40,930 nt of DNA from Micromonospora yasonensis (GTDB taxonomy: Bacteria > Actinomycetota > Actinomycetes > Mycobacteriales > Micromonosporaceae): contig NZ_JAPDPH010000045.1 of the NCBI RefSeq assembly GCF_026013475.1, forward strand, positions 1 to 40,930, written 5' to 3'. The position numbers and the translations under genes were made by a program. Shown here one piece after another: positions 23,552 through 30,755 of this stretch; position 1 is the stretch's first letter, and every line of letters starts with the position of its first letter. The notes beneath the pieces are model-generated. The model saw nothing but the letters and a program-made list of their open reading frames with translations. It was not told the origin of the DNA and did not search any database.

Positions 23552-24151
23552 TTATCGGCCCAGGTCGGGCAGGCTGGGTGGGGCGACGGTGTCGAGGTTG
23601 GCGGTGTACTGCGCGATGTCGCCCTGGTTGACCAGCCGGACGCTGTCCAGGGCGAAGTCGGCGAAACGCCGGAAGGCCAGCTCGCCGTTGCGGCGCAGGG
23701 CCTCAGGGTCGTGGTAGAGCATCGGCTGGCGCTGGATGTCCAGGTACTGGCGTACCGCGCCCTCGAGGCTGCGCAGGTGGCCACCCATCTGCGCGGCGGT
23801 GGAGTAGAGGCTGTCCGGCGAGCGTTCCCGGACGCGGTCGAACAGCTCCGGGACGTACCGGCCGGCGTCGACCAGGGCCTGCCGTGCCGCCGGGTGGTGG
23901 ACGTCCTTGGCGAGCCGCTCGACGCTGCGCAGCACCCGCAGCGCCTCCTCGACCCGGTCGTGGGCGTCGTCGGCGTAGGTGTCGCGGTCGACCCGGGCGG
24001 CGGTGCGGTCGTCGAGCATCAGGTAGAGCCCGAGCGCGGTGGCGGCGGCGAGCAGCGGCGCCCAGAGCAGGCTGCCGGTGAGCGCGAAGACCAGCGCAAA
24101 GGCGGCGACTGCGGCGGCCAGGGCGACGGGTGCGGCCAGGCGGTGTCTCAC
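23552..24151 (-). CDS. XpaC-like membrane protein of the TelA operon
   Basis: A 199-residue protein with two adjacent transmembrane helices at residues about 8-43 (APVALAAAVAAFALVFALTG and LLWAPLLAAATALGLYLMLD) and a long helical cytoplasmic domain. This is the architecture of XpaC-type proteins (5-bromo-4-chloroindolyl phosphate hydrolysis, PF10112 type), which are frequent partners of TelA. The phosphatase name rests on an old plate assay; enzymatic activity is not established by this sequence. GTG 24151 overlaps the upstream TGA (GTGA), which shows translational coupling to the vWA lipoprotein gene. Confidence 0.75.
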   Translation of the reverse strand: MRHRLAAPVALAAAVAAFALVFALTGSLLWAPLLAAATALGLYLMLDDRTAARVDRDTYADDAHDRVEEALRVLRSVERLAKDVHHPAARQALVDAGRYVPELFDRVRERSPDSLYSTAAQMGGHLRSLEGAVRQYLDIQRQPMLYHDPEALRRNGELAFRRFADFALDSVRLVNQGDIAQYTANLDTVAPPSLPDLGR

Positions 24152-25782
24152 TTGTACCCTGCTGCCTGCCGCAGCGCCGCCACCAGGTCGTCCTGCCGGA
24201 CGAAGGTGCCGTGGGTGGCGGTGGCGACCTCCTTGAGCTGCCTCGGGTCGGCGTCGCGGCCGAAGGCGATCGCCACCACCGGCACGTTGGCGGCGCGCAG
24301 CGCCGCCAGGGCCTGGACGCGCCGCCCGGTCTCGGACTGCCCGTCGGTCATCAGCACCACGAGCCGCTTGCGGTCGTCGGCCTGCGGTGCGGCGAGGTCG
24401 TCGGCGGCACGCAGCAGGCAGGCGTACATGTCGGTGCCACCGTCGGGGTGGTAGCCGGTGACCTTGCGGGCCAGGTCGCGCAGCGCGGACGGGTCGTTGC
24501 CCTGGACGATCCACGGGCTGCCGCCGGTGATGTCGCCGTTGAAGATGCTGACCGTGGTGCGGTCCTGGGGGTGGGTCTGGAGGAAGTTCAGGGCCGCCTG
24601 GTCGGGGTCGAAGATCTGGCCGGCGGCGGCCTGGATGCCGGTCCAGCCGTCGTTGTCACCCATCGAGCCGCTGCCGTCGAGGCAGTAGTGGACGGCGACC
24701 GGACGGCGGTAGCGGGTCTGGTAGCGGTCGAGCGCGGCCTGGATGACCGGGGCGGCGGGGAACTGGATGGCCTGCTCGTTGATGGTGGCCTGGATACCCC
24801 AGGCCGGGTTGAAGACGGCCGGATCGGGCTTGTCCAGGCTGAGGCCGACCCCGGTGGCGGGGCGGCGGCCGAGCTTGAGCAGGGCGGCCTGCGCGCCGGC
24901 GTCCTTGAGCAGGTGGTTCTGGAGTTCGGAGAAGATCCGGTGGGCGTCGTCGTTGCCGGCCTGGGGCAGGAAGCCCAGCGGTGCGTCGCTGACCGCGAGC
25001 GCACCCTTCGGGTACGCGACCAGCAGCGGTTCGCGGCCGGCCTTGACCAGCTCGACGTTCTTCTCGATGACCAGGTCCTCGTAGGTGAACATGGCCCGGC
25101 ACTGGTCGGGTTGGGCGAGGCAGTCGGTCATCAGGGTGCCGGTGGAGGGCGGCGTCTGGTCCATCGCCTTGACGAACCGGGAGACGCCCTGCTCAACAGC
25201 GGGTGAGTCAAGCTGCTGCTGGGTGAGCGGGGTGCCGGGGCCGTTGCCGGCGAAGTAGTTGAGGAAGCCGAAGAGCACGGTGGCGCCGGAGTTGGACTGG
25301 GTGGGGTTGGTGATCCACACCTTGGTCCGGCCGGACTCCACAGCGCGCAGGATGTCCGCGATCGGCACGTCGGAGCGGCCGCCGAAGCCGAGCTTGTCCA
25401 TCTCGGAGCGCCAGGCGGCGAAGACCACCGGGGTGAGGAACATCGGCTGGACATCCCGCAGGGCGCTGGCCCGGTCACCGAGTTGCAGGAAGACACTGGA
25501 GGCGAACCAGTAGGCGTCGTAGTCGTGACTGCCGGAGGCGAGCAGCCGGGCCTGGTCGACGGAGCCCTTGAAGGTGACCTCGCACCGGTAGTGCCGGTCG
25601 GCACACCACGGCTTGACGATCGTGTCAACGACGCTCTGCTGCTCGCTGCCGGCGACCAGCCGCAGCGAGCCGCTGGTGGGTCCACCGCCGCGCCGCGTCT
25701 CCGGGTCGCCCGTCGTGCAGCCGGTGACCAGCACCAGCAATGCCGCGGCGAGCGCCACGATTCTCTTGGCCCGCACCTGCAC
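24148..25782 (-). CDS. Solute-binding and vWA-domain lipoprotein of the TelA operon
   Basis: A 544-residue lipoprotein; the lipobox VLVTG-C22 follows a hydrophobic segment. Residues about 35-350 form a solute-binding domain (SLRLVAGSEQQSV, GSHDYDAYWFASSVFL, VWITNPTQSNSGATVLFGFL) with the same NSG(A/F)T loop as its operon partner. Residues about 362-540 are a von Willebrand A domain with an intact MIDAS: D369-G-S371-G-S373, T450 in DGGTDMY and D480 in LMTDGQSE. The fusion puts a ligand-binding and a metal-dependent adhesion domain in one exported chain. GTG 25782 is five bases after AGGA. It is the first gene of the operon. Confidence 0.85.
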   Translation of the reverse strand: MQVRAKRIVALAAALLVLVTGCTTGDPETRRGGGPTSGSLRLVAGSEQQSVVDTIVKPWCADRHYRCEVTFKGSVDQARLLASGSHDYDAYWFASSVFLQLGDRASALRDVQPMFLTPVVFAAWRSEMDKLGFGGRSDVPIADILRAVESGRTKVWITNPTQSNSGATVLFGFLNYFAGNGPGTPLTQQQLDSPAVEQGVSRFVKAMDQTPPSTGTLMTDCLAQPDQCRAMFTYEDLVIEKNVELVKAGREPLLVAYPKGALAVSDAPLGFLPQAGNDDAHRIFSELQNHLLKDAGAQAALLKLGRRPATGVGLSLDKPDPAVFNPAWGIQATINEQAIQFPAAPVIQAALDRYQTRYRRPVAVHYCLDGSGSMGDNDGWTGIQAAAGQIFDPDQAALNFLQTHPQDRTTVSIFNGDITGGSPWIVQGNDPSALRDLARKVTGYHPDGGTDMYACLLRAADDLAAPQADDRKRLVVLMTDGQSETGRRVQALAALRAANVPVVAIAFGRDADPRQLKEVATATHGTFVRQDDLVAALRQAAGYK

Positions 25783-26100
25783 CCCGTTCCTGTCCGCTGG
25801 AAGATCAGCATCGGAGCCGATCGGGCTCTTGGTAGCACCGGCGAACCAACGAGACGGCCAACGTTGGGTGAACTCCCGGTGTCGTGACCGGTTGTCGCAG
25901 ATCACCTTCGGTCTGCGGTGAAGCCGTGCTCCGACGGGATAACGTGCCGGGCTGAGCGGCGACAGCGCCCCGGGAGACCGCCGCCGCTGTCGCGGTGGCG
26001 CTGTTCGCGCTCGGCGGGTACGGGGAGCTGCCCTGGTGAGGTTGACTTCGCGCGCACTCGAAGGTGGAGGCTGGTCGCATCGCCTGACGGGGAGGAATCA
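25783..26100. other. Divergent intergenic region, 318 bases
   Basis: There is no gene. The most symmetric element is CCAACGTTGG (25858-25867), a perfect 10-base palindrome, preceded by a further CCAACG at 25846-25851. It could be the operator of the TelA operon. CGCAGA and TCTGCG near 25896-25917 can form a 6-bp stem. GGAGGAA lies just before the aldo/keto reductase ATG. Confidence 0.45.
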
Positions 26101-27084
26101 ATGCGATACCGCACGATCGGCACCGACCCGGCCACCCGCCGCGAGGTCAGCGTGCTCAGCCTCGGCGCGATGCTCTTCGGCAGCGCCACCGACGAGGCCA
26201 CCTCGTACGCCATCCTCGACCGGTACGTGGAGGCCGGCGGCACCTTCATCGACACCTCCGACAACTACGCGTTCTGGCAGGACGGGAGCCAGGGCGGGCA
26301 GAGCGAGGAGCTGCTCGGCCGCTGGCGGCGCAGCCGGGGCGTCGGCGACGAGGTGGTGATCGCCACCAAGCTCGGCGCTCGCCCGCTCGCCCCGGGGACC
26401 AGTTACGTGGACAACCCGGAGGGGCTGTCGGCGAAGGTGATCCGCGAGTCGGCCGAGCGCAGCCGGGAACGGCTCGGGGTGGAGAAGCTCGATCTGCTGT
26501 ACGCGCACATCGAGGACCGGACGGTGCCGCTGCGGGAGACCGTGGAGGGCTTCGCCGAGTTGGTCGCCGAGGGCACGGTCGGGCTGCTGGGCGCGAGCAA
26601 CCACCGCGCCTGGCGGGTGGAGCGGGCGCGGGCGATCGCCGCGGCGGCCGGGCTGCCCGGGTACGAGGTCCTCCAGTACCACCGCAGCTACCTGCCCCGG
26701 CGGGTGGACCTGCCGTCCGAGCTGGACCCGGACGGCGACGTCGGCTGGGTCGGCCCGGACCTGGCCAGCTACCTGCGGGCCGAGCCGCAGCTCACCCTGG
26801 TCGCCTACTCGCCGCTGCTCACCGGCGCGTACGTCCGGTCGGAGCGGCTGGGTCCGGAGTACGACCTGCCGAGCACCCCGGCCCGGCTGGCCGCGCTGCG
26901 GGCGGTGGCGGCGGAGACCGGCGCGACGGTCAACCAGGTGGTGCTGGCCTGGCTGCTGGGCGGGGACGTGCCGACGATCCCGCTGGTGGGTTTCTCCTCC
27001 GTGGCGCAGCTCGACGAGAGCCTCGCGGCGGTTGAGCTGGAGCTCAGCCCCGAGCAGCGGGCCCGGCTGGACGCGGCGCGCTGA
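26101..27084 (+). CDS. Aldo/keto reductase
   Basis: A 327-residue NADPH-dependent (beta/alpha)8-barrel enzyme of the cytoplasm. The catalytic tetrad is in place: D51 (FIDTSDNY), Y56, K90 (VIATKLGA) and H136 (LYAHIEDR). The C-terminal GFSSVAQLDESLAAVELELS block that binds the cofactor phosphate is intact. The substrate is unknown; such enzymes reduce aldehydes and ketones. GGAGGAA precedes ATG 26101. It stands alone, with the scarred zone downstream. Confidence 0.92.
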   Translation: MRYRTIGTDPATRREVSVLSLGAMLFGSATDEATSYAILDRYVEAGGTFIDTSDNYAFWQDGSQGGQSEELLGRWRRSRGVGDEVVIATKLGARPLAPGTSYVDNPEGLSAKVIRESAERSRERLGVEKLDLLYAHIEDRTVPLRETVEGFAELVAEGTVGLLGASNHRAWRVERARAIAAAAGLPGYEVLQYHRSYLPRRVDLPSELDPDGDVGWVGPDLASYLRAEPQLTLVAYSPLLTGAYVRSERLGPEYDLPSTPARLAALRAVAAETGATVNQVVLAWLLGGDVPTIPLVGFSSVAQLDESLAAVELELSPEQRARLDAAR

Positions 27085-27349
27085 CTCCACCGTTCGGCCG
27101 GGTCGGTCCGGCCGTCCGTGCGGCCGTGCCACCTCCCCCGCGCGGCGCGACCGGCCGTCCGAGCGGGGTGGCGGTGGCCGTCCCGCCGGAGCGGCCGACG
27201 ACGCGGCCCTGATTGACGGGATAGTCAGTCGACAAGATTGGCGCGAGTCGCCGTGGAAGTTCGGGGCCGGAGACGTCAAATACTGGTCCGGACCACGCAA
27301 TTCGACGTCTCGCGGCCGGCCCCGGCGGTGGCCGGCGCGGTGCGAGGCA
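27085..27349. other. Non-coding stretch before the scarred zone
   Basis: There is no convincing gene. The first about 120 bases are very GC-rich and repeat CCGGCCGTCCG-like words. From about 27210 the GC content falls, and the sequence contains TTGACGGGATAGTCAGTCGAC, with no clear -10 at the right distance. The junction between high- and lower-GC DNA probably lies here. Confidence 0.4.
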
Positions 27350-27720
27350 CTCATCGCCGATAATTGTCGGGACGAGACCGCCAGACTTGCCGCACAGGCT
27401 GGTGCGTACGTCTTCACTACGTACCACAACCGGCACAAGAAGGCGGGCGCACTGAACCAGGTGCTCGCACAACTGCTGCCGCAACTCGCGATTGATGACC
27501 TCGTCATGGTCGTGGACGCTGATTCGGTCCTGGACCCTGATTTCCTGAATCATGCGGTGGCGAAGCTGAGTGCTGATCGAGGACTGGGTGCCGTAGGGGG
27601 CGTGTTCCGAGGCAGCAGCGGCGGCGGGTTCGTCGGCCACCTTCAACGCAACGAGTACATCCGCTACGCCCGGGATGTCGCGCGGTTGAACGGGAAGTGC
27701 TTGGTTGTACAGGGACAGCT
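27350..27720 (+). pseudogene. Family 2 glycosyltransferase, internal fragment
   Basis: The frame reads LIADNCRDETARLAAQAGA, KKAGALNQVLAQLL, IDDLVMVVDADSVLDPDFLN, DRGLGAVGGVFRGSSGGGFV and EYIRYARDVARLNGKCLVVQ. It contains the DAD-type metal motif and the ordered segments of a GT2 processive glycosyltransferase. The N-terminal strand and nucleotide-binding start are missing, and the sequence departs from the family after KCLVVQG. Codons such as ATT, GAT, GCT, CCT and AAT are more frequent than in neighbours, which suggests foreign origin. The frame continues without stop into the tail of another gene. Confidence 0.7.
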
Positions 27721-27728
27721 GCCGCGGG

Positions 27729-27856
27729 GCGGGACGATGCTCACCCTCGTACACGAACGGCTCGACGAGTTGGCGGCGGCGCTGCCGCAGGTCGCCGACG
27801 GCGTCCGCACCGGCTGGGAGCTGGCGCTGGACAAGCTCGCGGAGGTGACCGCATGA
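27729..27856 (+). pseudogene. SRPBCC (AHSA1-like) protein, C-terminal remnant
   Basis: The last about 41 codons (TMLTLVHERLDELAAALPQ, then TGWELALDKLAEV) match the final strand and long C-terminal helix of SRPBCC/AHSA1 proteins. The first two thirds are absent, replaced in frame by the glycosyltransferase fragment. The stop overlaps the next start codon (ATGA), the usual coupling of SRPBCC and dihydrofolate-reductase-like genes, which shows the 3' end is in its original place. Confidence 0.6.
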
Positions 27857-28429
27857 AGCTCGTGGTGGTCGAGTGGATGAGCCTGGACGGGGTGGTGCAG
27901 GCGCCCGGCGCGCCCGACGAGGACCGCGACGGCGGCTTCACGCACAGTGGCTGGCACCTGCGCTGGTTCGACGACACCTCGCGACAGTGGGTGGTCGACC
28001 AACTGAACGGCGCCGCGGCGTTCCTTTTCGGGACGGAGGACCTATGACCGGTTCGCCGCGCACTGGCCGCACGTCACCGGGCCCGAGCGGGTGGTGGCGG
28101 ATCCGTTGAACCACAAGCCCAAGTACGTGGTCTCGTCGACCCTGTCCGCGCCCGAGTGGTCGGGTTCGTCGGTGCTGCCGGACCTGGCGGCGGTGTCGGA
28201 GCTGACCAAAGCCGGCGGGGGTGAGCTGCACGTGATCGGCAGCGCCCAGCTCGCCGCCGTCCTGCTCGCCGAGGACCTGGTGGACGAGCTGCGGCTGATG
28301 GTCGACCCGGTACGCCTGGGCGGCGGCAAAGGGATCTGGCCGTCCGACGGCGCGTTGCGGTCGTTCGCGCTGAACAGCTGCACGCCGACCAGCACCGGGG
28401 CACTGCTGCTGCACTACGTCCGCGGTTAG
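27853..28429 (+). pseudogene. Dihydrofolate-reductase-like (RibD C-terminal) gene with a frameshift
   Basis: The first frame (27853-28047) reads LVVVEWMSLDGVVQAPGAPD and ends after AAFLFGTEDL. One base later (extra A at about 28033) the homologous text continues: RRTYDRFAAHWPHVTGPER, then VADPLNHKPKYVVSSTLSAP, GGELHVIGSAQLAAVLL and DELRLMVDPV to the stop at 28429. Removing a single base restores a complete 190-residue protein of the RibD/dihydrofolate reductase family. It may be a genuine pseudogene or a sequencing error; the sequence alone cannot tell. Confidence 0.8.
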
Positions 28430-28486
28430 GTGAGCTGCCCGCACCGGGCCATGACTAGGCGTTGACGCACCGGGTACCCGCGGTCC

Positions 28487-28708
28487 ATGGGTAGCCACAA
28501 GCAGAACAAGCACGATCCGGGCGGCGAGTCGGCGCGCGCGGGGCGGCATTCGGGCAGCGGCGCTCGGGGCCGGCAGGGCTCCGAGGTCGAGCACTCGCCG
28601 CAGCGTCGGCACCTGCGCGCGGCGACCGGAACGTCGGGCAGCGAACGCGACCAGGGCCGGGCCCGGGTCGAGGGCGCGCAGCGGGTCCAGCGGCAGGGGA
28701 ACCGTTGA
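28487..28708 (+). CDS. Small hydrophilic hypothetical protein
   Basis: A 73-residue protein, very rich in Arg, Gly, Ser, Gln and His (it opens MGSHKQNKHDPGGESARAG). No family is recognised and it is probably disordered. The next gene starts one base after its stop, which supports a real cotranscribed gene. No Shine-Dalgarno is evident. Confidence is modest. Confidence 0.5.
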   Translation: MGSHKQNKHDPGGESARAGRHSGSGARGRQGSEVEHSPQRRHLRAATGTSGSERDQGRARVEGAQRVQRQGNR

Positions 28709-28709
28709 C

Positions 28710-29030
28710 GTGCCCACGTTCCTGCTCAAGTCGACATACACGGCCGAGGGGCTCCAGGGGCTGATCCGGGACGGCGGCACCAAACGCGCCGAGATCGTGC
28801 GTTCCTTGGTGGAGAACGCCGGCGGGCAGATGGCCTCGCTGCACTTCGCCTTCGCCGACGAGGACACCTACGTGCTGTGCGACCTGCCCGACCACCGGGC
28901 CGCCGCCGCGCTGGCGATCGCGATCGGCGCGGCGCGCGGCCTGCGGGTGCACGTCACGCCGCTGCTGAGCCCGGCGGAGGTGGACGAGGCGGCCCGGATG
29001 CCGACCGGATACACGCCGCCGGGCGACTGA
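28710..29030 (+). CDS. GYD-domain protein
   Basis: A 106-residue ferredoxin-like-fold protein of the GYD family: PTFLLKSTYTAEGLQGLI at the N-terminus, GGTKRAEIVRSLVENAGGQM, DEDTYVLCDLPDHRAAAALA and VTPLLSPAEVDEAA at the end. The function is unknown; the fold suggests a small ligand-binding or detoxifying protein. GTG 28710 begins one base after the previous stop. Confidence 0.88.
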   Translation: MPTFLLKSTYTAEGLQGLIRDGGTKRAEIVRSLVENAGGQMASLHFAFADEDTYVLCDLPDHRAAAALAIAIGAARGLRVHVTPLLSPAEVDEAARMPTGYTPPGD

Positions 29031-29059
29031 GGTTGCGGCTCGCTGTCGAGTTGAATCGT

Positions 29060-29089
29060 TTGCGCCGTCGGTGGGCCGCCGCCTACCGT
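29060..29089 (+). promoter_or_regulatory. Leaderless promoter of the SUKH gene
   Basis: TTGCGC (29060-29065), an 18-base spacer and TACCGT (29084-29089), which ends seven bases before GTG 29097. There is no Shine-Dalgarno. Confidence 0.65.
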
Positions 29090-29096
29090 CCGACTG

Positions 29097-29777
29097 GTGA
29101 CGGGCACCGACTGGTCGCATGTACGGCGGCAGGTCGCTTCGCTCGCCCGGCAGTTCGGCGTCTGCGGTGACCGGCGTCGCCGAGGGGTGCCGCCGCCGCT
29201 GAGCCCGGCAGAGTTGGCCGAGGTCGAAGCGCAGGTCGAGGTCGAACTGCCCGAGGAGTACCGGTCGTACCTGCTCCAGATCAGCCGAGGCGGTGTCCAC
29301 CCGCTGCCTGAGCTGCGCCGGGTTGACGGGCGCTGGCGGTGGCTGCTGCCGTACTGCGGCGACGACGTCGCGAATGGGCTCGACCGGCCGTTCCCCCACA
29401 CCGAGGCGTGGAACTGGCCGGACTCGTCGGAACCGGAGCCGCTGCCGGAGGACTACCCGACGCAGGAGGAGTACGAGGCCGCCGAGCGGGAGTGGTGGCG
29501 CGACAAGGTCGGCTTCGCCGACGAGTGGGCGATCACTCAGGGCACGCTGGTCGTACACGACCGGGGCTGCGGCTTCCAGACGCTGCTGGTGGTGAGCGGC
29601 GCGGCGCGGGGCACGATGTGGTTCGACGACCGGTGCGTCGACGGCCCGGTACGCCCGGTCCTGGACGACGCGGGCCGGCGGGTCGGATTCGCCCGCTGGT
29701 ACCGGCGCTACCTTGCGGAACACTCGCTGTTCCCATCGTTCCGCCGCCGGCGCGAGCGCTGGTCGGCGTCGGGCTGA
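29097..29777 (+). CDS. SMI1/KNR4 (SUKH) family protein
   Basis: A 226-residue protein. Residues about 30-75 carry the SUKH signature: PPPLSPAELAEVEAQVEVEL, PEEYRSYLLQISRGGVHP. DEWAITQGTLVVHDRGCGFQ and the strands RGTMWFDDRCVDGPV follow in the usual order. SUKH proteins are mostly immunity proteins of polymorphic toxin systems, or regulators. No toxin gene is visible next to it, so the partner is unknown. It is transcribed alone from a leaderless promoter, and a hairpin follows. Confidence 0.88.
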   Translation: MTGTDWSHVRRQVASLARQFGVCGDRRRRGVPPPLSPAELAEVEAQVEVELPEEYRSYLLQISRGGVHPLPELRRVDGRWRWLLPYCGDDVANGLDRPFPHTEAWNWPDSSEPEPLPEDYPTQEEYEAAEREWWRDKVGFADEWAITQGTLVVHDRGCGFQTLLVVSGAARGTMWFDDRCVDGPVRPVLDDAGRRVGFARWYRRYLAEHSLFPSFRRRRERWSASG

Positions 29778-29879
29778 CGTCGGCGCGCTCGTTCCACGCC
29801 GGGGCTCGCCGGATCGTTGAGGGACTCACGGCCGGCGGCCACCAACTGCGCCACGACGATGCTCCGCACCGGCAGGGCA

Positions 29880-29920
29880 GGAAATCCGCTACAAATCAGG
29901 TCCAGGTGTAGCGGATTTCC
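29880..29920. terminator. 13-bp inverted repeat, bidirectional terminator
   Basis: GGAAATCCGCTAC (29880-29892) and GTAGCGGATTTCC (29908-29920) pair exactly around a 15-base loop. It is between the convergent SUKH and GntR genes. The AT-rich stem base is unusual here, and the AAAT/ATTT ends serve a U-rich tail in both directions. Confidence 0.75.
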
Positions 29921-29951
29921 CTGGCATGGCGAGAACAGCCGGCAGGCGAAG

Positions 29952-30662
29952 TCAGCCGCCCTTCGCCATCGACACGGCGGACGGCAGCGTGAACGGGGCG
30001 TGCCGCTCGGCGGTCATCAGGGCCATCGCGGTGCCGGCGATGTGGTCGACCAGCAGTTCCCGGGCCCGCTGGCGGTCACCCGCCGCGCACGCGGCCACGA
30101 TCTCCCGGTGCTCGGCCAGCTTGGCGGCGACGAACTCGCGGTCGGGCTCGTACTGGACGAAGGAGCGCTGGTAGCGCTCGGCGTGGTCGGCGAGCTGTTC
30201 GAGGTGCTCGGCCAGCCGTGGTCCGGCGCCGATCCGCAGACCGGCGTGGAAGCGGCGGTGGGCGTCGGGGTCGCCGGAGGCGGTCAACTCGGCGTCCTGC
30301 TCCAGCCGCTCGATGTCCGCGGCGCGGAGCATCGGCACGGTCAGCCAGATCGCCAGCCCCTCCCCCATGACCCGCAGCGAGTAGAGCTCGTCGAGGTCGG
30401 CGGGGCTCAGCGAGCTGACCCGCGTCGACCGGTACGGGCCGGTGTCGACGACCAGGCGTTCCCGTTCCAGCAGGCGCAGCGCCTCGCGCAGTGGCGTGCG
30501 GCTGACGGCGAGCCGGCGGCTCAGTTCCGGTTGGGAGATCTCCGCGCCGGGCTGCAGTTCGCCGTCCAGGATGAGGCGGCGCAGCGCGTCGTAGACCGAA
30601 CGCGTCCCTGCGCCGTTACCGGCCTTGTCGTCGGCGGTCACCGCACCGCCCGGGCCATTCAC
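29952..30662 (-). CDS. GntR-family (FadR/FCD) transcriptional regulator
   Basis: A 236-residue repressor-type protein. The winged helix-turn-helix lies at residues about 20-85 (SVYDALRRLILDGELQPGAE, QPELSRRLAVSRTPLREALR), and the helical FCD ligand-binding domain with the usual Asp/His metal site follows (DLDELYSLRVMGEG, RRFHAGLRIGAG, AEHREIVAACAAGDRQRARE). GTG 30662 is preceded by GGGGAGG nine bases upstream; the longer frame from 30719 is less likely. It lies at the downstream end of the hydantoinase operon and very probably controls it, with an organic acid as the likely effector (inference). Confidence 0.9.
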   Translation of the reverse strand: MNGPGGAVTADDKAGNGAGTRSVYDALRRLILDGELQPGAEISQPELSRRLAVSRTPLREALRLLERERLVVDTGPYRSTRVSSLSPADLDELYSLRVMGEGLAIWLTVPMLRAADIERLEQDAELTASGDPDAHRRFHAGLRIGAGPRLAEHLEQLADHAERYQRSFVQYEPDREFVAAKLAEHREIVAACAAGDRQRARELLVDHIAGTAMALMTAERHAPFTLPSAVSMAKGG

Positions 30663-30710
30663 CGAACCCAACCTCCCCGGCCGACGCAACCCAGCGTGAC
30701 CGATTGTACG

Positions 30711-30741
30711 CACCTCCATATTTCATGAATACATCGAGGTG
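30711..30741. promoter_or_regulatory. Candidate operator of the GntR regulator
   Basis: CACCTC (30711-30716) and GAGGTG (30736-30741) are complementary, and the perfect palindrome TTCATGAA (30722-30729) lies at their centre. It is between the hyuB stop and the regulator's start, in an AT-rich island, consistent with autoregulation. Confidence 0.5.
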
Positions 30742-30755
30742 GTGGCGGTTTCGGG

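Noticed and set aside
24148..25782. Magnesium chelatase-like or collagen-binding role for the vWA protein
   Set aside because: There is no partner AAA ATPase or adhesin architecture, and the solute-binding fusion points elsewhere.
27085..27349. Insertion sequence end or transposase remnant next to the glycosyltransferase fragment
   Set aside because: I found no terminal inverted repeat, target duplication or transposase motif.
30663..30719. GntR protein start at ATG 30719
   Set aside because: No ribosome site is present, the extra residues look non-coding, and GTG 30662 has GGGGAGG upstream.
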